A stretch of DNA of 64,000 nucleotides from Eucommia ulmoides (Eukaryota; Streptophyta; Magnoliopsida; Garryales; Eucommiaceae): positions 10,417,001-10,481,000 of the forward strand of contig CM028340.1 of the NCBI GenBank assembly GCA_016647705.1, read 5' to 3'. A program made the translations under genes and the position numbers. Numbering within the stretch: the first letter of the stretch is position 1; each line of letters begins with the position of its first letter. The notes under the pieces were generated by a model, which was not told the origin of the DNA, did not search any database, and saw only the letters and a program-made list of their open reading frames with translations. Shown piece by piece: positions 23,444-35,660 of this stretch.

Positions 23444-24475
23444 TGTTCGCCACGAATTTAATCACTCGCGCATGACTACTCGCAAGTATATGAGGTCAAG
23501 TTTTAGTAAAAGTGGGCAGAGTAGGGGTATCGTGCCCATAGGGATTGGTTGTCGTTATTATCGAGTACCGCGATTTTCATGACCTAACTTTTTCTAGGCG
23601 AAAACAATGATTTTAAATTAAAATAGTCTAAATTAATTTACTACGAATTAATTTATACTAATTATACTAATATGAGATGGTTAGAGGATGGATTATCTAG
23701 GGATTAATTTTATTTACTAAAACGCGTTTGATTTCGTTAGTTTACAATAACGGTGTTCGACTTATCTGACAATCTCCGTTCGTAAACTCCCCCGCCACCT
23801 CTCTCGAGTGTAAGACGAGGGAACACACGACTTTGAGTCAACGAATAAGTCCCCCTCAATGTCTTAACAACCCTAGGTCACGTGAGTCTTACCCCAATGT
23901 CATCGATTGCACACTTTCCAACTCTCTCCCGGGTCATTAGATCGTCGTGTTGTATTTAACCTAGTCCGAATCCGGAGTTACCTCTCCTGAGTGTCAAACC
24001 CCGTATTCTTACTATATCTATATAAGCATAATATCATGATAATATGATAAACACAATCAAAACAGCGAAGAACAACCATTAACGAAACAAAAACTCAAAT
24101 AAATAACATTTTCATAAATATAATATTAATCCCATAGATAATCCACGTTTAGCCCAGGTTCATAACTAATTATACATTGAAAACCAAGCTAAACATGGTC
24201 AAACAACTATTGAAGTTAAGAAATAACAGAAGAAACGGATGAACTTAGCCGTAGTCTGAAGTTTAGTCGCTAAAACCGTTCATCGATCGCTTCTCATTCT
24301 CTGCATGGTAATCTTCTCCTTCGGAATTGTTTGAGCAATCCCCAAACTCTCTCTCTATTCTAATCTAAGATCTAAGGGCTCTAATGGATAGAGGGGATCA
24401 AAGAAGATGAGATGAGAGGGGATTAAATAGAGAAAATATCTCAAAAAATATCTAAATCTCTACAGAGGTGATCGC

Positions 24476-24569
24476 CACGACGGTGAGTAGGTCGGTTAAG
24501 TGATCGCCACAGCGGTGAAAACAACAGTGGAATTGGTGACCATCTTGCAGTTTCACCGCCGCGATGGTG
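24476..24569. repeat. Imperfect palindromes in U3 of LTR C
   Basis: Three decayed members, at about 24,471-24,486, 24,503-24,518 and 24,554-24,569 (CACCGCC...GATGGTG), with a fourth across the B insertion at 43,685-43,702. They are more eroded than in LTRs A and E but sit at the same distance from the LTR end. Confidence 0.6.
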
Positions 24570-24605
24570 GATGTCCAGTAAGAATTGGCCCTCTCTGCTT
24601 TTTCT

Positions 24606-25344
24606 TGTTGACAAAACTTGTTTTTTTTAATTTTATTACTCGCAAGCGCACGAATCAATAGTAGTAAAGATTATTGGAAACAAGGTCGATCCCACGAGGA
24701 TTGCTTATAGGAAAAACTTAATCTGCCCTAGTTAACTTAATTATAGTCTAGTTCAAGATAATTTTGTTTTTGATTTGTGATTTAAGAAAGAGAAAATTAA
24801 ATAAACAGTGAAATAATTAATTTAGCTTGATCGAAGGTGGAAAAATACTAAGATTTCAGAATCCACCGATGTATAATTAATTAGTTCTATTATTTTGTTG
24901 ACTCTAAAGTGTTAGTGATAGTTTTATAAATGAATTTTACTATCTCATTAAGATTTTAGAAATTATACAAGTTGGGTTTTTTCTTCGATATGAAAATATA
25001 ATTTCTTAAGCATTATATGTATACAAATTAATGGAAAACATATAATCAAAAAATATTATTTATTTTACAATATGAACCCAAATATTAAATAATTTTTAAC
25101 AATCAATAATACATGATATTAAAGATGAAATTATTTGTTTAATTGAAGCAAAAACCATAAACCTTTAAATGCCAATTGTTCGGAACCCAAACAACATAAA
25201 ATTTAATTAATTACACATGGTTTCATCCTCCATCTTAGTCCAAAAATTTAGAAATACATAATAGAAAAAAACAAAACCTTATTGACAATTAATATCTTCC
25301 AAGAATCTATTCCAAGAATTCTCTAAAATATGAATAACCAATAG
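24606..25344 (-). repeat. 3' LTR of Athila B, left part
   Basis: Aligns with 42,652-43,390. It stops at the AATAG target where Tekay T inserted. The other part resumes at 35,152. Confidence 0.88.
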
Positions 25345-26765
25345 TTTCACACCCCACCATGGGCACCCGTCACCGTGGGGCCGGCGTGGCGTCGCCATGA
25401 CATTATCCTAACGTCAAACCCACTAGTATATGATAGAGTTCGTACAAAAATATACAACCACAAATATTTTTTATTTTTTTTTACCATATACAATATCTCT
25501 AATTGGGGACACATCCGTCCCTACGTTACAATAATAACAGTGAAACTCTCGTAGGTTGGCCTCCGACAGCTCCTCCTAAAATATTTCCATACTACACTAT
25601 CGCCAGACTCTACCTAGTGCCAGTAGGGGACCGACTCCTAGATGTTGTACCTGCGAGTGTACTGCCTTCTTAGTAAAATTATTTTTTAAAATCAAAAATA
25701 TATTCTAAATATTACCACAACTAAATCTGGCTAAGCATAAGTATATAGGCAATGAAAAATAAAGCGATATAGATAAGTTCCATCCAAATCCAAATTCATC
25801 TAGTATAAAATCATACCACTCACCATAATAAATAATGAATCACCCAATATAAGTAAAACACCACATCTCAAGTATACTATTTAAGCACATAACTCAAAGA
25901 CACACCTCAAACGCACACACTGGCCAGCCTTAGTGATCGTTTTAACCTCACGATTGGGAGTTTGCAACGGTACCGTACCATCTGTAGGATATGCCTTCCT
26001 ATGAACACCCATCACTCCGCCGAAGCGGATAATCACTGCGCAGTATAAACGTCTAACATCACTCTGCCGAAGCAGATAAACATCACTCCGCTGAAGTGGA
26101 TAACATTACTCTGCCGAAGCGGATAACCCCACTCTACTAAAACAGATAAATACTATGGCATCATCAAATCAAATGCAGCATCATCGATTCACAACTTAAC
26201 AAATATCGTCTACTCAACCTCGTCAAATTATCACGTTTACCTCTTTCTCTCAAAACCAACTTTTAAATCCAAAAATCATATTTCACACTTCCTTTTAAAG
26301 AAAACGTTTGATTTCATCAAAACCACTTTTCCACCCTTTATTTTTTAGAAACAAAATAGATGTTTTTTATGCTCTTTAAAAACACACCGTCTGATTTCGC
26401 CAAATCCAACAAAAATCCATTTTCAACATCAATATAAATTCATACGGTTTCAATAAATTCATATTTCATCATGTATGTACATAGAAAAATAGTTTGGTAA
26501 AAAGACAGTACACTCACCTGATATCCGTTCTCAAAAGCTTCACCAACTCTACGCTACCGACCCTCTGGTAATTGCGAACCTATTTGTGACAGGGCCTAAA
26601 TTAATATTAACACACAAAAGAAATAACGAATCATGCAATGCAAACCCTACGTTTCCCACTTCTTATTTATTAAAATTTATATTCGATTAAATTAGCCCTG
26701 TTACACAGTACACGTATACGATTTATTTAAATTTAGCGGTTTATTCCAATTATTCCGATTACAGA

Positions 26766-26853
<88 letters not shown>

Positions 26854-28187
26854 GTTTAATTTAATTAATAATATTTAATGAAAAATATTATTCGTTCCGA
26901 AACATTGCCGCGAGATGAGTTTGAATTTCATTGGGGTTACTTGTGCAATTTTCCTTTTTTTTTATTTTTTTTTTCTTCTTTTATTTTTTTATTTTTTTAT
27001 TTTCTGTTCTCAGTTCGGCTCCTCCCCAACGGCTGGCCCTCGTTTCTCTCTCTACTATTGCTGATTTCCGGCGGCATCCCACGCCACACCGAGTTCACCG
27101 TTTGACCAGCACTACCCACACCACCACTCAACAACCGCCACCGGCAACTCCCACAACCGAACACGCCTACCCACAAGGTTGCCGATCACAGGCACACACC
27201 TCCACCCACTGCAACACACACATGCATACACACACTCACTAAATGAATCAAAGAATTCATAAATAATTACTCACCCAATTAACGACGACGACCGGCAAAC
27301 CCAGCAACAAAAATGACAGCACATACACACGTCAACGGAACACGCCCTTCTTGCCAATGGAGCACCGATCACGGAAATCCGACAGCCCTTGGAACCATCG
27401 ACGAAAATCAACACACACCCAAAATAATGAAATGAAACAGAACCCATACTAACAGCCCCATCGGAGAACTTACCACCACCGACGATAGCGAAATCCGGCA
27501 ACCCCATTGTCCTCCGATCATCTTTTTCTCTCGGTCTCTGTTTCTTGTTCTGGGTTTACAGCCAACACGCACACTCCATTCACCCCACCAGAGAGATAGC
27601 GACGACACCCCCACCGGCTCGACAACGACACCCACCAACGGCGATCGAACATCACGTACACTGTACCTCCGCCGGAGCAACGGCTACGATTCGAAACAAA
27701 CTATCGTCGACCCCTCTATCTCAAGATTTTTTTGAATCTCTTCTTCTTCTTGAGATCCTCGGTAATTATTGCATGCATGTTCACCTTTATATGCATGAAA
27801 TTAGTGGTCGGAACATCAAGCTTCTCCTGCCACGTCGCTGCTTCTTTCTCCCCCTTCCGGCCGGCTGCTCACGATCACCCACATGTGTATAGATAACTTT
27901 TTTTGCTAAATTACTCTTTTCTCCCCCCCTAACTTCTTAGAATCTTCATTTTAGTCCAAGTCCATTTTTAAGATTTTTCTTAAATTGCAATTGTACCCCT
28001 AAAAGTTTTAATTAAGAATTAAAGGTCAATTTACCTCCCAAAGTCTGGATTTAATATTTCTAAATTTGTGAATTGACCCCTAGATTTTTAGTTTGAATTC
28101 TTTATTAACCCAATTTCATTCCGAATTTTTCCCAATTACTCTAAAATGCAACTAATATGATGTACATACTACGATTGAGGTCTTACA
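25345..28187 (-). repeat. 3' LTR of Tekay T
   Basis: 2,843 bases. It begins TTTCACACCCC (the first G is mutated; the other LTR has TGTCACACCCC) and ends GGTCTTACA. It carries a tandem array of CCGAAGCGGATAAC-type units (26,011-26,150), an ATT microsatellite, and a GC-richer part (27,000-27,880). The short open frames in that part are not shared by the other LTR, so I do not treat them as genes. Confidence 0.92.
26769..26853. repeat. (ATT)n microsatellite, about 28 uninterrupted units
   Basis: Pure ATT repeat in the 3' LTR of T. The matching tract in the 5' LTR (33,757-33,817) is shorter and interrupted by two C changes. Confidence 0.95.
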
Positions 28188-28204
28188 ACTCTTTCCTCCT
28201 AAAA
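28188..28204 (-). other. Polypurine tract of Tekay T
   Basis: On the minus strand the bases just before the 3' LTR read TTTTAGGAGGAAAGAGT, the plus-strand primer site. They follow the GGGACGAAATTTC block that usually precedes it in plant chromoviruses. Confidence 0.85.
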
Positions 28205-28560
28205 GAAATTTCGTCCCGAATTTTTTTTTACCTCAGTAAAGAAAAAATGCGGGTATCTGTTCCTCATGTTGTCTTCTCGCTCTCACGTCACATCTTCCAC
28301 CGTACGACGGTGCCATAACACCCTGACTAAAGGAATCGTTTTTGTTCGCAACACCTGGTCTTTATGGCTTAGGATTTGGACTAGCTCCTCAACGTAGGTC
28401 AAATCTGTTCCCAACTCGATCGGTTGCGAAGTCAACATCTGAGAAGGGTCTGGCACATATTTCCAGAGCATCGATATATGAAAGACGTCGTGTAGTCGAG
28501 ATAATTCTGGCGGTAACACAAGTCTATATGCTATCGTGCTAACCCGATCTAAACTTTCAT
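28205..28560 (-). pseudogene. Tekay T integrase C-terminus and chromodomain
   Basis: The frame 28,519 to 28,283 contains LSRLHDVFHISMLWKYVPDP, the usual start of the GPY/F-chromodomain tail of chromoviral integrases, and VRVLWHRRTVEDVT. The next codon is a stop where the family has tryptophan (usual form: ATWERE). After that stop the sequence still reads EREDNMRNRYP, so one base change truncated the chromodomain. Chromodomains guide integration to heterochromatin by reading histone marks. This copy would lack the end of that fold. Confidence 0.85.
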
Positions 28561-29600
28561 ATAGTCCGATATACCTTAGGCTTTACTTCCCTTTCTTCCC
28601 GAACCTCGTTATGCCTTTCCATAGAGAAATATACGAAAACACATGATCTCCCATCCCCAACTCCAACTCCCGCCAGCGCTTGTCTGCATAACTCTTTTGT
28701 CGACTTCAAGCGAATTTTAATTTATATCGAATCACCTTAATTTTGTCTATTGTCATTTGGGCGACATCCGGAATCAACAATTTTTTTTCTCTTACCTCAG
28801 TCCAACAGACTAGGTCATTTCCTACCACACAACGCTTTATACGGGGCCATCTCAATTGTCGAATGGTAACTGTTAGTGTAGGCAAATTCCATTAACGTTA
28901 GACAATCATCCCAGCTACTAGGAAATCCCAGAACACATCCCCTCAACATATCTTCTAGTATCTGAGTTGTATGCTCTGATTGTCCGTTCATTTAAGGATG
29001 GAAAACATGGCTAAATTCCCACTTGGGACCTAAAGCAGTTTGGAATCTCGTCTAAATCCTCAAGGTACATCTCAAATCTCTATCTAACACTGTAGGAACT
29101 GGTGCGCCCTGCAACCCTACAATCTCAACGGTAAATAATTGGGCAAACTTTTCAAAAGAATATGTCGTCTTTACGGTTAGAAAATGAGCGGACTTGGTAA
29201 GTTTATCAACGATCACCCTGATGGAATTATGCCCCTTTTTAGTATGAAGTAATCCTGAAATAAAATCCATCGTGATATGCTCTCATTTCCACTCTGGAAT
29301 CGGTAGAGGTTGCAGCAACCCACTTGAACGTTGATGTTCAATCTTTACTTGCTAACCAGTAAGACACCTGGCAACAAGCTCCGTGATTTCTTACTTCATT
29401 CTAATCCACCGACAATGCTCACGCGAAACCTGATGCATTTTGGCATCGCCCGAATGCATCGCGTATGCTGAGCTATGCGCTTCTTCCAAAATATCGTTCT
29501 TCAAACTAGTGTCGTTAGGCACACCCACTCTATCTCTTATCATTAACACCTCGTCACTCTCCCTGACCTGAAAATCCACTCTATGACCACTTCTCACTTC
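28561..29600 (-). pseudogene. Tekay T integrase, core and zinc-binding domain
   Basis: 29,597-29,391 holds the tail of the zinc-binding domain (ILEEAHSSAYAMHSGDAKMHQ region). 29,270-29,052 holds the catalytic core start MDFISGLLHTKKGHNSIRVI with its first aspartate, and LDRDLRC with the second. Further left, fragments such as MNGQSEHT and LMEFAYTNSYHST mark the rest. At least six stops or frame changes interrupt it. Confidence 0.85.
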
Positions 29601-30320
29601 ATCTCAAATCTTCTCCAATTGAACGTCTGACTTCTGAGCTTCGATAATACGATCAATCAACGTCGATCTGAAGTCCCAAATCACAAGCAATGAAGCCGTC
29701 TGACCAACCGCTAACTGAACTCACAACAATCTTGAATCAGTACACAGATTAGTATGAATAGCTCTTATCTGCGTGATTGAACCCGCCGACTTCTGACTCA
29801 ACGTATCCGCTGCCTCATTAGCTTTTCCCCGGGTGATAGTGGATATTGCAATCATCGTCTTTAATCGAATCTATCCCACGTCTTTGCCTCGAATTTACTT
29901 TCTTCTGAGTAAACAGATATTTCAAACTTTGGTGGTTGGTGTAGAGTTCACACATCTCGCCATACAGGTAGTATTTCTAAATCTTTAAGACAATTATAAT
30001 CGCTGCCAGCTCCGGATCATGCGTCGGGTAATTTTGCTCATGATTCCTCAGTTGTCGGGATGCGTATGTGGTTACATGACCATGCTGCAACAAAACACGT
30101 CCTAGCCCTTGGTGGGACGCATCACTATAAATCACATAATCACCCCTTCCGTTGAGAGGGATAGTATTGGTGCCGATATCAATCTACTCTTCAACTTCTG
30201 GAAACTATATTCACATTTGTCAGTCCACTCAAATTTGGTTTCCTTGTGAGTCAAAAGAGTCAACGGGGCCGCTATAACAGAGAATCCCTGCACAAATCGT
30301 CGGTAGTGACCCTCCAATCC
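29601..30320 (-). pseudogene. Tekay T RNase H and connection domain
   Basis: 30,317-30,132 reads GHYRRFVQGFSVIAAPLTLL and [18 protein letters not shown], the connection between reverse transcriptase and RNase H. Near 30,140-29,850 come [10 protein letters not shown] with the first catalytic aspartate, HDPELAA, and TNHQSLKYLFTQ, where the family has TDH: the aspartate has become asparagine. Stops are present. RNase H removes the RNA template, and this copy would be inactive. Confidence 0.85.
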
Positions 30321-31104
30321 AAAACAAAACTTCGAACTTCAGTCATTTTTCTTGGCCTTTCCTATTGAACCACAACTTCCACTTTCTTCGGGTCTACCTA
30401 AATACCATTCCTAAAATAATATACCCCAAAAATACTACATAATCTAATCAAAATTTGCATTTACTGTACTTCGCATATAGCCTCTTCTCCCGCCACGTCG
30501 ACGACACGATTCGAAGATGTTCTGCATGCTCATCTCTGCTTTGGGAGTGAATCAATATGTTGTCAATGTACACGATAATAAGTTAATCCAGATAAAGTTG
30601 TAAGACTTGATTCATCAAGCCCATGAAGGCAGCAGAAGCATTTGTCAATCCGAAAGGCACAACCAAAAATTCATAGTGTCCATACCTCATACGAAATGCC
30701 ATTTTCGTTACATCACTGTCTCTGATCTTCAATTGGTAATACCTCGATCGAAGATCTATTTTGGAAAACGCTTTAGCCTTCTGGTGCTGGTCAAACCAAT
30801 CGTCAATCCGAGGCAACGGATATTTATTACGAACGGTCACCCTATTTAGTTGTCGATGGTCAATACACATTCTTAACGTGACATCCTTCTTCTTCACGAA
30901 CAACACTGGGGTTTCCTATGGGAAAACACTGGGTCTTATAAACCCACGATCTAATAAATCTGGTAACTGTACCTTCAATTCTTTCAACTCAATAGGCGCC
31001 ATACGATAGGGTGGAATCGATACAGGAGCAGTTCCGGGAAGTAGCTCAATCGTGAATTCCATCTCCGTCTCTATTAGCAATCCTGGCAATTCGTCTGGAA
31101 ACAT
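30321..31104 (-). pseudogene. Tekay T reverse transcriptase
   Basis: 31,104-30,916 gives the N-terminal part ([34 protein letters not shown]). 30,906-30,583 gives [34 protein letters not shown], and [21 protein letters not shown] stop follows LYLD. At 30,559-30,570 the active-site box reads YIDN instead of YIDD, so the second catalytic aspartate is lost. The residue pattern is that of the Tekay/Del chromoviruses. It converts element RNA to DNA in live copies. Confidence 0.92.
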
Positions 31105-31700
31105 GTCCGAAAAAAAAAATAAAAATCTCTAACCACTGAAATATCCGGTATCAAAACTTCTCTCTGATCGGCATCAAACACGTGCGCAAGGTATCACTGA
31201 CATCCTTTCTGCAATAATTTCCTGGCTTTTTGGGCTGAAATCAGACTAACAGGAGTGATAATTCTGTCTCTCGAGAATACCAATTCTGGCTCGCCTGAGA
31301 TTTGGAAGATTATATTCTCCTTAAATCAATCCACCATGGCATAAGAACCGAACAACAAATCCATATTCAGTATTACATCAAGGTCATAAATATTCAAGGG
31401 TAATAGATCTGCCGATAATTCCTTACCACCAATACGAAGGGAACTATATTTATACGCACTAACTATTAACACTGACTCATAGTTTTCGGCTACTTCCTAC
31501 ACATCATTCTCTATTAATTCATGCTACATTCGCCCATTTCGTATGACTTTTAAATCTGCCTACCCGTCAACCTAAAACGTATTTCCAAAGTAAATCCTTC
31601 CTAGATTAGTCTACATCTTATCTCTTCCATTTTTTTTTTACTAGATCAGATCTAATTTCATATCGCTGAATGGTCGTCTCTTCTTGCTTTAACCATATGA
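31105..31700 (-). pseudogene. Tekay T protease region, heavily decayed
   Basis: The minus strand shows pieces of the linker between protease and reverse transcriptase: MDLLFGSYAMVD near 31,365, ISGEPELVFSRDRI near 31,290, ISAQKARKLLQKGCQ near 31,225, and an isolated [14 protein letters not shown]. The catalytic DSG-type motif is not recognisable. Stops are frequent. Confidence 0.6.
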
Positions 31701-32309
31701 ACCTTCCTCTCTAATAAAATCACAAGCACACCCACACATTTATGATAGCAACTGCGTATCTTAAATCGTAGCGCAGTGTGTCATGTAATTGCGTAAATAA
31801 GGTGTTGTCTACCCAGTCAATTCAATGAATAACTTGACATTGGACGAATTAGGTTTGCTCTGCCATAATGTTGGTTTAACAATAAAAATATTATGTACTA
31901 CCGAAAGGGAATCCCAACGTCAAATACTACTAATAGAATTACTTATCAGTTATAATTTAATATTCCCAACCACTAGCACCCCCACAATCGCGATCCACCC
32001 ATTACCACTACCAACCACACTACCCGAACCACCAACTGGCAGTATCACAACTTCGTCGCACCCAGTAATTACCAACAAGACAGATAACCATGCACGATGC
32101 CAATGTACCATCTAATGCAATGCAATAACTATCACTCACGTGCTTAACCTACCTATCGATATCATATCTCATGGTCCACCACTGGCTCGCCACTACCTAT
32201 CGACACCCTATCTCAAAGTCCCCTACTAACTAGACGACTGACACATTTTCCTATCTCATGATCCTCTATTTACACAACTACTGACAAGTCTACAGAACCT
32301 ATAACCTAA
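31701..32309 (-). other. Leader remnant of Tekay T, gag missing
   Basis: Between the primer site and the protease only about 600 bases remain where a Tekay gag plus leader normally needs well over 1 kb. I find no capsid homology and no zinc knuckle here, so gag was deleted. Confidence 0.7.
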
Positions 32310-32321
32310 GCTCTGATACCA
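32310..32321 (-). other. Primer-binding site of Tekay T
   Basis: On the minus strand TGGTATCAGAGC, a perfect 12-base complement to the 3' end of initiator methionine tRNA, lies four bases inside the 5' LTR end at 32,326. Confidence 0.95.
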
Positions 32322-32325
32322 CAAT

Positions 32326-33760
32326 TGTCACACCCCACCCCGGACACCCGTCACCGTGGTGCCGGCGTGACGTCGCCATGACATTATCCAAACGTCAAAC
32401 CCACTAATATATGATAGAGTGCGTACAAAAATATACAACCACAATTTTTTTTTTATTTTTTTTTACCATATGCAATATCTCTAATTGTGGACACACCCGT
32501 CCCTACGTTACAATAATAACAATGAAACTCTCGTAGGTTGGCCTTCAACAGCTCCTCCTAAAATATTTCCATACTACACCATCGCCGGACTCTACCTAGT
32601 GCCAGTAGGGGACCAACTCCTAGCTGTTGTACCTGCGAGTGTACTGCCTTCTTAGTAAAATTATTTTTTAAAATCAAAAATATATTCCAAATATTACCAC
32701 AACTAAATCTGGCTAAGCATAAGTATATAAGCAATGAAAAATAAAGCGCTATAGATAAGTTCCATCCAAATCCAAATTCATCTAGTATAAAATCGTACCA
32801 CTCACCATAATAAATAATGAATCACCCAATATAAGTAAAACACTACATCTCAAGCATATTATTTAAGCACACAACTCAAACACACACCTCAAACGCACAC
32901 ACTGGCCAGCATTAGTGATCGTTTTAACCTCACGATCGGGAGTTTGCAACGGTACCGTACCATCCGTAGGATATGCCTTCCTACGAACACCCATCACTCT
33001 GCCGAAGCGGATAATCACTGCGCAGTATAAACGTCTAACATCACTCTGCCGAAGCAGATAAACATTACTCCGCCGAAGCGGATAACATCACTCTGCCGAA
33101 GCGGATAACCCCACTCTACTGAAACAGATAAATACTATCGCATCGTCAAATCAAATACAGCATCATCGATTCACAACTTAACAAATATCGTCTACTCAAC
33201 CTCGTCAAATTATCACGTTTACCTCTTTCCCTCAAAACCAACTTTTAAATCCCAAAATCATATTTCACACTTCCTTTTAAAGAAAACGTCTAATTTTATC
33301 AAAACCACTTTTTCAGCCTTTATTTTTTAGAAGAAAAAAAAACCAGATATTTTCTATTCTCTTTAAAAAACACCGTCTGATTTCGCCAAATCGAACAAAA
33401 ATCCATTTTCAACTTCAATATAAATTCATACGGTTTCAGTAAATTCATATTTCATCATTTATGTACATAGAAAAATAGTTTGGTAAGAAGACAGTACACT
33501 CACCTGATATCCGTTCTCAAAAGTTTCACCAACTCTACGCTACCGACCCTCTGGTAATTGCGAACCTATTTGTGACAGGGCCTAAATTAATATTAACACA
33601 CAAAAGAAATAACCAATCATGCAATGCAAACCCTACGTTTCCCACTTCTTATTTATGAAAATTTATATTCAATTAATTTAGCCCTGTTACACAGTACACG
33701 TATACGATTTATTTAAATTTAGTGGTTTATTCCAATTATTCGGATTACAGATTTTATTAC

Positions 33761-33796
<36 letters not shown>

Positions 33797-33923
33797 TATT
33801 ATTATTATTATTATTTTTGTTTAATTTAATTAATAATATTTAATGAAAAATATTATCCGTTCCGAAACGTTGCCGCGAGATGAGTTTCAATTTCATTGGG
33901 GTTACTTGTGCAATTTTCCTTTT

Positions 33924-33961
<38 letters not shown>

Positions 33962-35146
33962 CTGTTCTCAGTTCGGCTCCTCCCTGACGGCCGGCCCTCA
34001 TTTCTCTCTCTACTATTGTTGATTTCCGGCGGCCTCCCACGCCACACCGATTTCACCGTTTGACCTGCACCACCCACACCACCACTCCACAACCGCCACC
34101 GGCAACCCCCACAACCGAACACGCCTACCCACAAGGTTGTCGATCACACGCACACACCTCCACCCACTGCAGCACACACATGCATACACACATTCACTAA
34201 ATGAATCAAAGAATTCATACATAATTACTCACCCAATTGACGACGACGACCGGCAAACCCAGCAAAAAAAATGACAGCACATACACACGTCAACAGAACA
34301 CGCCCTTCTTGCCGGAGGAGTACCGATCATGGAAATCGGACAGCCCCTGGAACCGTCAACGAAAATCAACACACACCCAAAATAATGAAATGAAACAGAA
34401 CCCATACTAACAGCCCCACCGAAGAACTTACCATCACCGACGATCTCAAAAATCCGGCAACCTCATAGGTCTTTGATCCTCTCTCTCTCTCGGTCTCTGT
34501 TTCTTGTTCTGGGTTTACAGCTAATACACATACTCCATTCACCTAACCAGAGAGATGGCGAGGACACCCCCACCGGCCCGACAACGACACCCACCAATGG
34601 CGATCGAACATCACGTACACTGCACCTCTGCCAGAGCAACGGCTATGATTCGAAACAAACTGCCGTCGACCCCTCTCTCTCAAGATTTTTCTGAATATCT
34701 TCTTCTTCTTGAGATCCTCGGTAATTATTGCGTGCATGTTCACCTTTATATGCATGAAATTAGTGATCGAAACATCCAGCTTCTCCTGCTATATCGCTGC
34801 TTCTTTCTTCACCTTCCCGCCGGCTGCTCACGATCACCCACATGTGTATAGATAATTTTTTTTGCTAAATTACTCTTTTCTCCCCCCTAATTTCTTAGAA
34901 TCTTCATTTTAGTCCAAGTCCATTTTTAAGATTTTTCTTAAATTGCAATTGCACCCCTAAAAGTTTTAATTAAAAATTAAAGGTCAATTTACCTCCCAAA
35001 GTTTGGATTTAATATTTCTAAATTTGTGAATTGACCCCCTAGATTTTTAGTTTGAATTCTTTATTGACCCAATTTCACTCCGAATTTTTCCTAGTTACTC
35101 TAAAATGCAACTAATATGACGTACGTACTACGATTGAGGTCTTACA
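32326..35146 (-). repeat. 5' LTR of Tekay T
   Basis: 2,821 bases, TGTCACACCCC to GGTCTTACA on the plus strand. It matches 25,345-28,187 over its whole length. Length differences come mainly from the ATT tract (33,757-33,817) and a pure T run (33,928-33,961) that is interrupted in the other LTR. Confidence 0.92.
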
Positions 35147-35151
35147 AATAG

Positions 35152-35660
35152 CACTCTAAAATGTGAATAACCAATCGGGCTCTCCTTACTGTCTGTTTTC
35201 TTCTATTTATAGGTGAGCCGGTTGTGAAAAATGGGTTGTACAAAGTCAAGGAAAAAAAACAGAACCAATTGGGCACTTAGGGGTGGGCGCATCGAAATTC
35301 GGTGCCCCCATTTTTTGGGTGCACTAAAATTTGGTACACCATGTGCATCTTAGGCATAGAGCGCAGTGCTCTTTGTGCCTGGCCGCATATGCGGCCAGCT
35401 ATTCCAACAGTGGGGAGCGCGTGTGCCCACTGGTTACACGTACGACCAGTGGGCACACGTGCCCCTCCATATTGGACGTGATCTATCCAGACTTCTCTAG
35501 TTCTCCTCTGTTTCTTGTCCATTTTGTTTCGAATTAACGCATTTTTATTCCATTTCGAAAAATCTACAAAAACAAAGAAAATAAATCAATTACTATTACT
35601 TAAGAGATTAACAAAACTTAATTTAGCAGTATTAAATTACATAAATGCGTTGCGATCACA
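35152..35660 (-). repeat. 3' LTR of Athila B, right part
   Basis: Continues from 25,344 after removal of T. Compared with the 5' LTR (43,391-43,681) it keeps about 200 extra bases between AATAACCAA (35,170) and the palindromes, which the other LTR has lost. Confidence 0.88.
35379..35459. repeat. Two long palindromes in U3 of LTR B
   Basis: CTGGCCGCATATGCGGCCAG at 35,379-35,398 is a perfect 20-base palindrome. At 35,420-35,434 and 35,445-35,459 a perfect 15-base stem (CGTGTGCCCACTGGT and its complement) encloses a 10-base loop. The 5' LTR keeps decayed versions at 43,423-43,442 and 43,448-43,467. Confidence 0.92.

Larger units (their letters stand above)
25345..35146 (-). mobile_element. Tekay-type chromovirus (Ty3/gypsy) T, minus strand
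   Basis: The element is 9,802 bases with both LTRs and a perfect duplication AATAG (25,340-25,344 and 35,147-35,151). An initiator-Met primer site adjoins the right LTR and a polypurine tract the left one. On the minus strand, protease, reverse transcriptase, RNase H, integrase and a chromodomain can be recognised, all broken. There is no gag: only about 620 bases lie between the primer site and the protease. It is the youngest insertion of the nest by position. LTR divergence is about 5% (mostly transitions) over 190 bases compared by eye. Confidence 0.92.

Noticed and set aside
26878-27242. Two overlapping open frames (75 and 103 codons) in the 3' LTR of Tekay T
   Set aside because: They lie wholly inside the LTR and the matching part of the other LTR does not keep the frame. 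They are not genes.
32310-32321. Piece of an initiator tRNA gene
   Set aside because: Only the 12 bases complementary to the tRNA 3' end are present, exactly at the LTR border. It is a primer-binding site.
33840-34222. Lysine-run open frames on the minus strand
   Set aside because: They come from the long T run in the 5' LTR of Tekay T. They are not conserved with the other LTR.
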